A stretch of 64,000 nt of DNA from Clavaria fumosa (taxonomy: Eukaryota > Basidiomycota > Agaricomycetes > Agaricales > Clavariaceae), in contig OX637795.1 in assembly GCA_951802425.1 (NCBI GenBank), positions 3,018,501-3,082,500 on the forward strand. Reading direction: 5' to 3'. How positions within the stretch are numbered: position 1 is the first letter of the stretch; every line of letters starts with the position of its first letter. A program made the translations under genes and the position numbers. Below the pieces are notes generated by a model. It was not told where the DNA came from. It did not search any database and was given only the letters and a program-made list of their open reading frames with translations. Positions 61,701-64,000 of this stretch are shown piece by piece.

Positions 61701-62795
61701 GCTTATTGCCGAGTTTTGGTTGGGCGGATGAGCCAAGATGAAGCCATCGAGCCTTTTGTAATTGCAATTCGGCTACGAAAGCAGGCACGGCAGGGAGGAG
61801 GCTGGCGGGAGCTGTTGCAAGATGATCAAGGAAGGAAAGATGTCCATCCCAAGCCGGATGGGATCGAACTATTCGCGAGGTGAACAACTCGAACGCTTCG
61901 GATATACGAAGCTGGGATGCGAGATGCGAGATGAGACGATCGAGGAGAAGCAAAGAGTTGTCCTTGACGGAATCATCACCTTCCGGATCGATATTTAGAT
62001 ACAGGTCTAAAATAAGAACCTTGGATCCGTGAAACAGACTCTTTGGGTGGAAAACGGAAGGGAATGTACCGCAACCGGATCATAATCTGGAGGGCTAACG
62101 TCCCGAAGCCAGTTCTCCCACAAATTTCGAGCAAGAGTGACTAATGCTTGAGGGCCTTGATTGGGCTGTTGACAAGCTTCCCAGTCGTCGAGCAAAGTGC
62201 TGACGAGAAACACCTCCAAGAAGTCATGCAAACGTACGTGTTTTTCGGCGTTCTGTGCTGGTGGAGGAAGTGGCAACAATTTGAGAGCTAGACGAAGCTG
62301 CTCGGCAGCGGCATTTATAAAGCCTTGTATCCTGAATATGCGTGCACGGAAGTAGTAGGTCGCAGGGAGCTGTTCTTCCTCGTTCAGCGCTTCGAGGAAG
62401 CAATGTGCCTTGCTGAACTGACCTAGGTGGAGCGCGAGCGAGGAGTCGTGAAGAGCCAAGTTCTGGAGCAAGAGGTCCATGTTCCCCTTTCCATTGGCCG
62501 CTGCACAATCCTGTAGCAGTCCATGCATTGTTTCAGTGTGGCCCGTACCAGCTTCGACGCGAGATAGCATTGCCTGCCGACATCGAGCTACTTCCTTTGC
62601 GCGTTTCTGATCTTCCTTATACTCTTCATGGAAGCTGTCTGTCTCGAAGAAAGCCCTGTCCGAGTCCGCGTCAGAATCGCTTGATTCAGCCTGTGCTTTT
62701 GACTTTGGGCGCCTGAATCTGCTTTTGAGTCGCTGAAGGATGTGCTTCATGGCTAGTAGACGGAGCGAGTTCAAAACTCTACTCTGAGATGACAA
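58769..62795 (-). CDS. TPR-like helical repeat protein with C-terminal CHAT protease domain
   Basis: CHAT domains are caspase-like thiol proteases (same clan as separase and caspases). The first exon starts at 62795 (or the in-frame ATG at 62750, MKHILQRLKSRFRRPKSKAQ), with an acidic Ser/Asp patch and helical repeats (LALHDSSLALHLGQFSKAHC, INAAAEQLRLALKLL). Later exons at about 61953-61474 and 61396-58769 continue the helices. The CHAT domain (about the last 300 residues) shows LLVLCPTGVMHGIPLHAIEI, the catalytic His in ALIHFHGHTKQN and the catalytic Cys in LVNLIACASVD, then GDEPLGLLSAFLCAGACSAV and HWAQWVLFGSW. Both catalytic residues are present. Roughly 1,290 residues. The substrate is unknown. 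Confidence 0.85.
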
Positions 62796-63185
62796 TGACC
62801 CGGATAAGGTGAAGTGCCAGCGGAAACTTGAACGCTTTGCTCGATAACCACGAGTCAGAGGCGAGGAGTTAAGAGGCCAGCGGGGTCAGCCTAGTTGGGA
62901 GACGAGACCAGCGCCAGTTGCGGGGCCTCGCGGACATGAGAAAAAGAAGAACCTCAATAATTATGGTTCATGCTCACTGCTAATCCCTACTACTCATCAT
63001 TGCTTCAGTTGCTTCAGTATGCAAGCACACGACTCAGCTTGCAGGCCGGGTGCACTTTATGACGCCTGCTATACATACCGTACAGCTTGGGCACTGGTTT
63101 GAGCACCGAGCAATAAATAATGACCTCCAAGTACATGTACAGTAGAACGATTCGGACGAAGGCGACCACCACAAGTGTGACAGCC
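62796..63185. other. Divergent intergenic region
   Basis: Holds the promoters of the CHAT gene and of the gene at the right edge. No clear TATA box; no gene seen. Confidence 0.4.
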
Positions 63186-64000
63186 ATGATGAGCGACGAC
63201 ATTGATCTGCGCTTTTCCTTTGTCATTGACGATGAAGCGTTCGGCGAGCTCGCGACGCGCAACGAGCCAGGCGAGACGGGAACAAGAGAGCTTATCACCG
63301 AGGAAGAGATCCGAGACACGTAGTAAGCCCCTCCTTAGCTCGTCCGAGAATTGGTTCACCGTCATCGTTGACATTGCCAACGGCAGTCTCTCCGCACGCT
63401 TCGACACCGTGCAATATGGCACCTACCTCGGCAAACCAGCATGTCTCTGCGTCATGACCTTCAACTTCCACGCCTCACAACCGAGGAGCCATCGTTTCCG
63501 CGACGCGCGAATCACACTAGCCCTCAAGTCCGTTAACAGCAGGAAGCCACCGCCTCCGCACATCCTTTCTTTTGCGCCGCACGGCGTGCTCGGCGCCCTG
63601 TCCACGTCCAGCGTAACGTCGGGGGCCGCGCTGTCAGCATCGGTCAACCTGGGGCCCACACTCGCATGGACGTCCGTCACTCCAACCCTCACTCGGTTCA
63701 CCGAGTCAACACGCGGAGATAGAGTGATTCTAATAGGAACAGAACGCGGCGGCAGCCCGCCCACGCGCGTCGTCTGGTCCGTCAACGAGAACCCCAACCA
63801 CCCAGATGGCATTATTGGCATCCCGAGTAAAGTACATTAACATTTCAGACTGCGATCTACACTGTTTTCGCAGGCTGACTCTCCTTCTCAGATCCGTACT
63901 GCTGTCATCATTGGCACGAGCGAAGGGACGACAAATTTTACTGTTGCCTTCGATGTGCGCGCGTCCGTCGGTTGGTCGATCGATCCGAGAAGGTGGCCGC
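63186..64000 (+). CDS. Unknown fungal protein, 5' part only (runs off the window)
   Basis: I do not recognise a named family. The likely start is at 63186 (MMSDDIDLRFSFVIDDEAFG). The next frame reads VQYGTYLGKPACLCVMTFNF, RSHRFRDARITLALKSV and, after an intron at about 63834-63892, AVIIGTSEGTTNFTVAFDV. The pattern of alternating hydrophobic residues suggests a beta-sandwich; no signal peptide is visible. The first junction is ambiguous: an intron 63320-63386 (67 bases) keeps frame but removes ENWFTVIVDIANG, which looks protein-like, whereas keeping it would need a 19-base intron (63320-63338) or a frame shift. The 3' end lies beyond the window. Confidence 0.55.

Overview
The window is nuclear DNA of a filamentous basidiomycete. 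Almost every gene is split by many GT..AG introns of about 50-95 bases, several with CTAAC or CTGAC branch sites. The gene set (GH71 alpha-1,3-glucanase, P450, NACHT-WD40 protein, chromodomain Ty3 element) fits an Agaricomycete, probably a wood-decay fungus. I do not name a species.

Left third (1-26 kb). In order: a secreted GH71 glucanase; an O-methyltransferase with a long polyglutamine-bearing tail; a beta-carbonic anhydrase; a decayed phosphotransferase gene; the bifunctional mitochondrial arginine enzyme ARG5,6; a tandem pair of an unknown gene (first copy broken, second intact); and a BEM46-like alpha/beta hydrolase. Then comes a scrambled zone (16.7-20.1 kb) holding partial copies of the hydrolase 3' end, of the elongin C / UBC13 promoter region, and an inverted piece of ARG5,6. 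Intact elongin C and UBC13, both ubiquitin-pathway genes, follow head to head. After a CpG-free repeat comes the calcineurin catalytic subunit.

Middle (26-37 kb). A very long, mostly disordered RING-H2 ubiquitin ligase, an unknown low-complexity protein and a complete cytochrome P450.

Accessory island (36.8-49.6 kb). A decayed PIF/Harbinger-type transposase is split by a young Ty3-type chromodomain retrotransposon with two 289-base LTRs and a CATCA target duplication. Next is a CpG-depleted NACHT-WD40 (NLR-like) gene with near-identical 42-residue WD repeats. The island is bounded on the right by a near-identical second copy of the last P450 exons. The retrotransposon has an 11-base primer-binding site that is exactly complementary to a stretch 43 bases below the LTR TATA box, as in the self-priming Tf1 element of fission yeast.

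Right part (50-64 kb). A sulfate permease with STAS domain; a second AT-rich, CpG-poor repeat zone with a hairpin and a minisatellite; a homoserine O-acetyltransferase-like gene with one frame break; a hAT-type miniature element with 8-base target duplications; a broken Spg1/Tem1 GTPase fragment; a TPR-CHAT putative protease; and the start of an unknown gene running off the window.

Two themes stand out. Transposons and the NLR-like gene sit in CpG-depleted DNA, while housekeeping genes and the young retrotransposon keep their CpGs, as expected if old repeats are methylated and deaminate. The window is also rich in local duplications that have broken into fragments. Splice sites given are my reading of GT..AG signals plus family resemblance; no alignment or transcript data were available.
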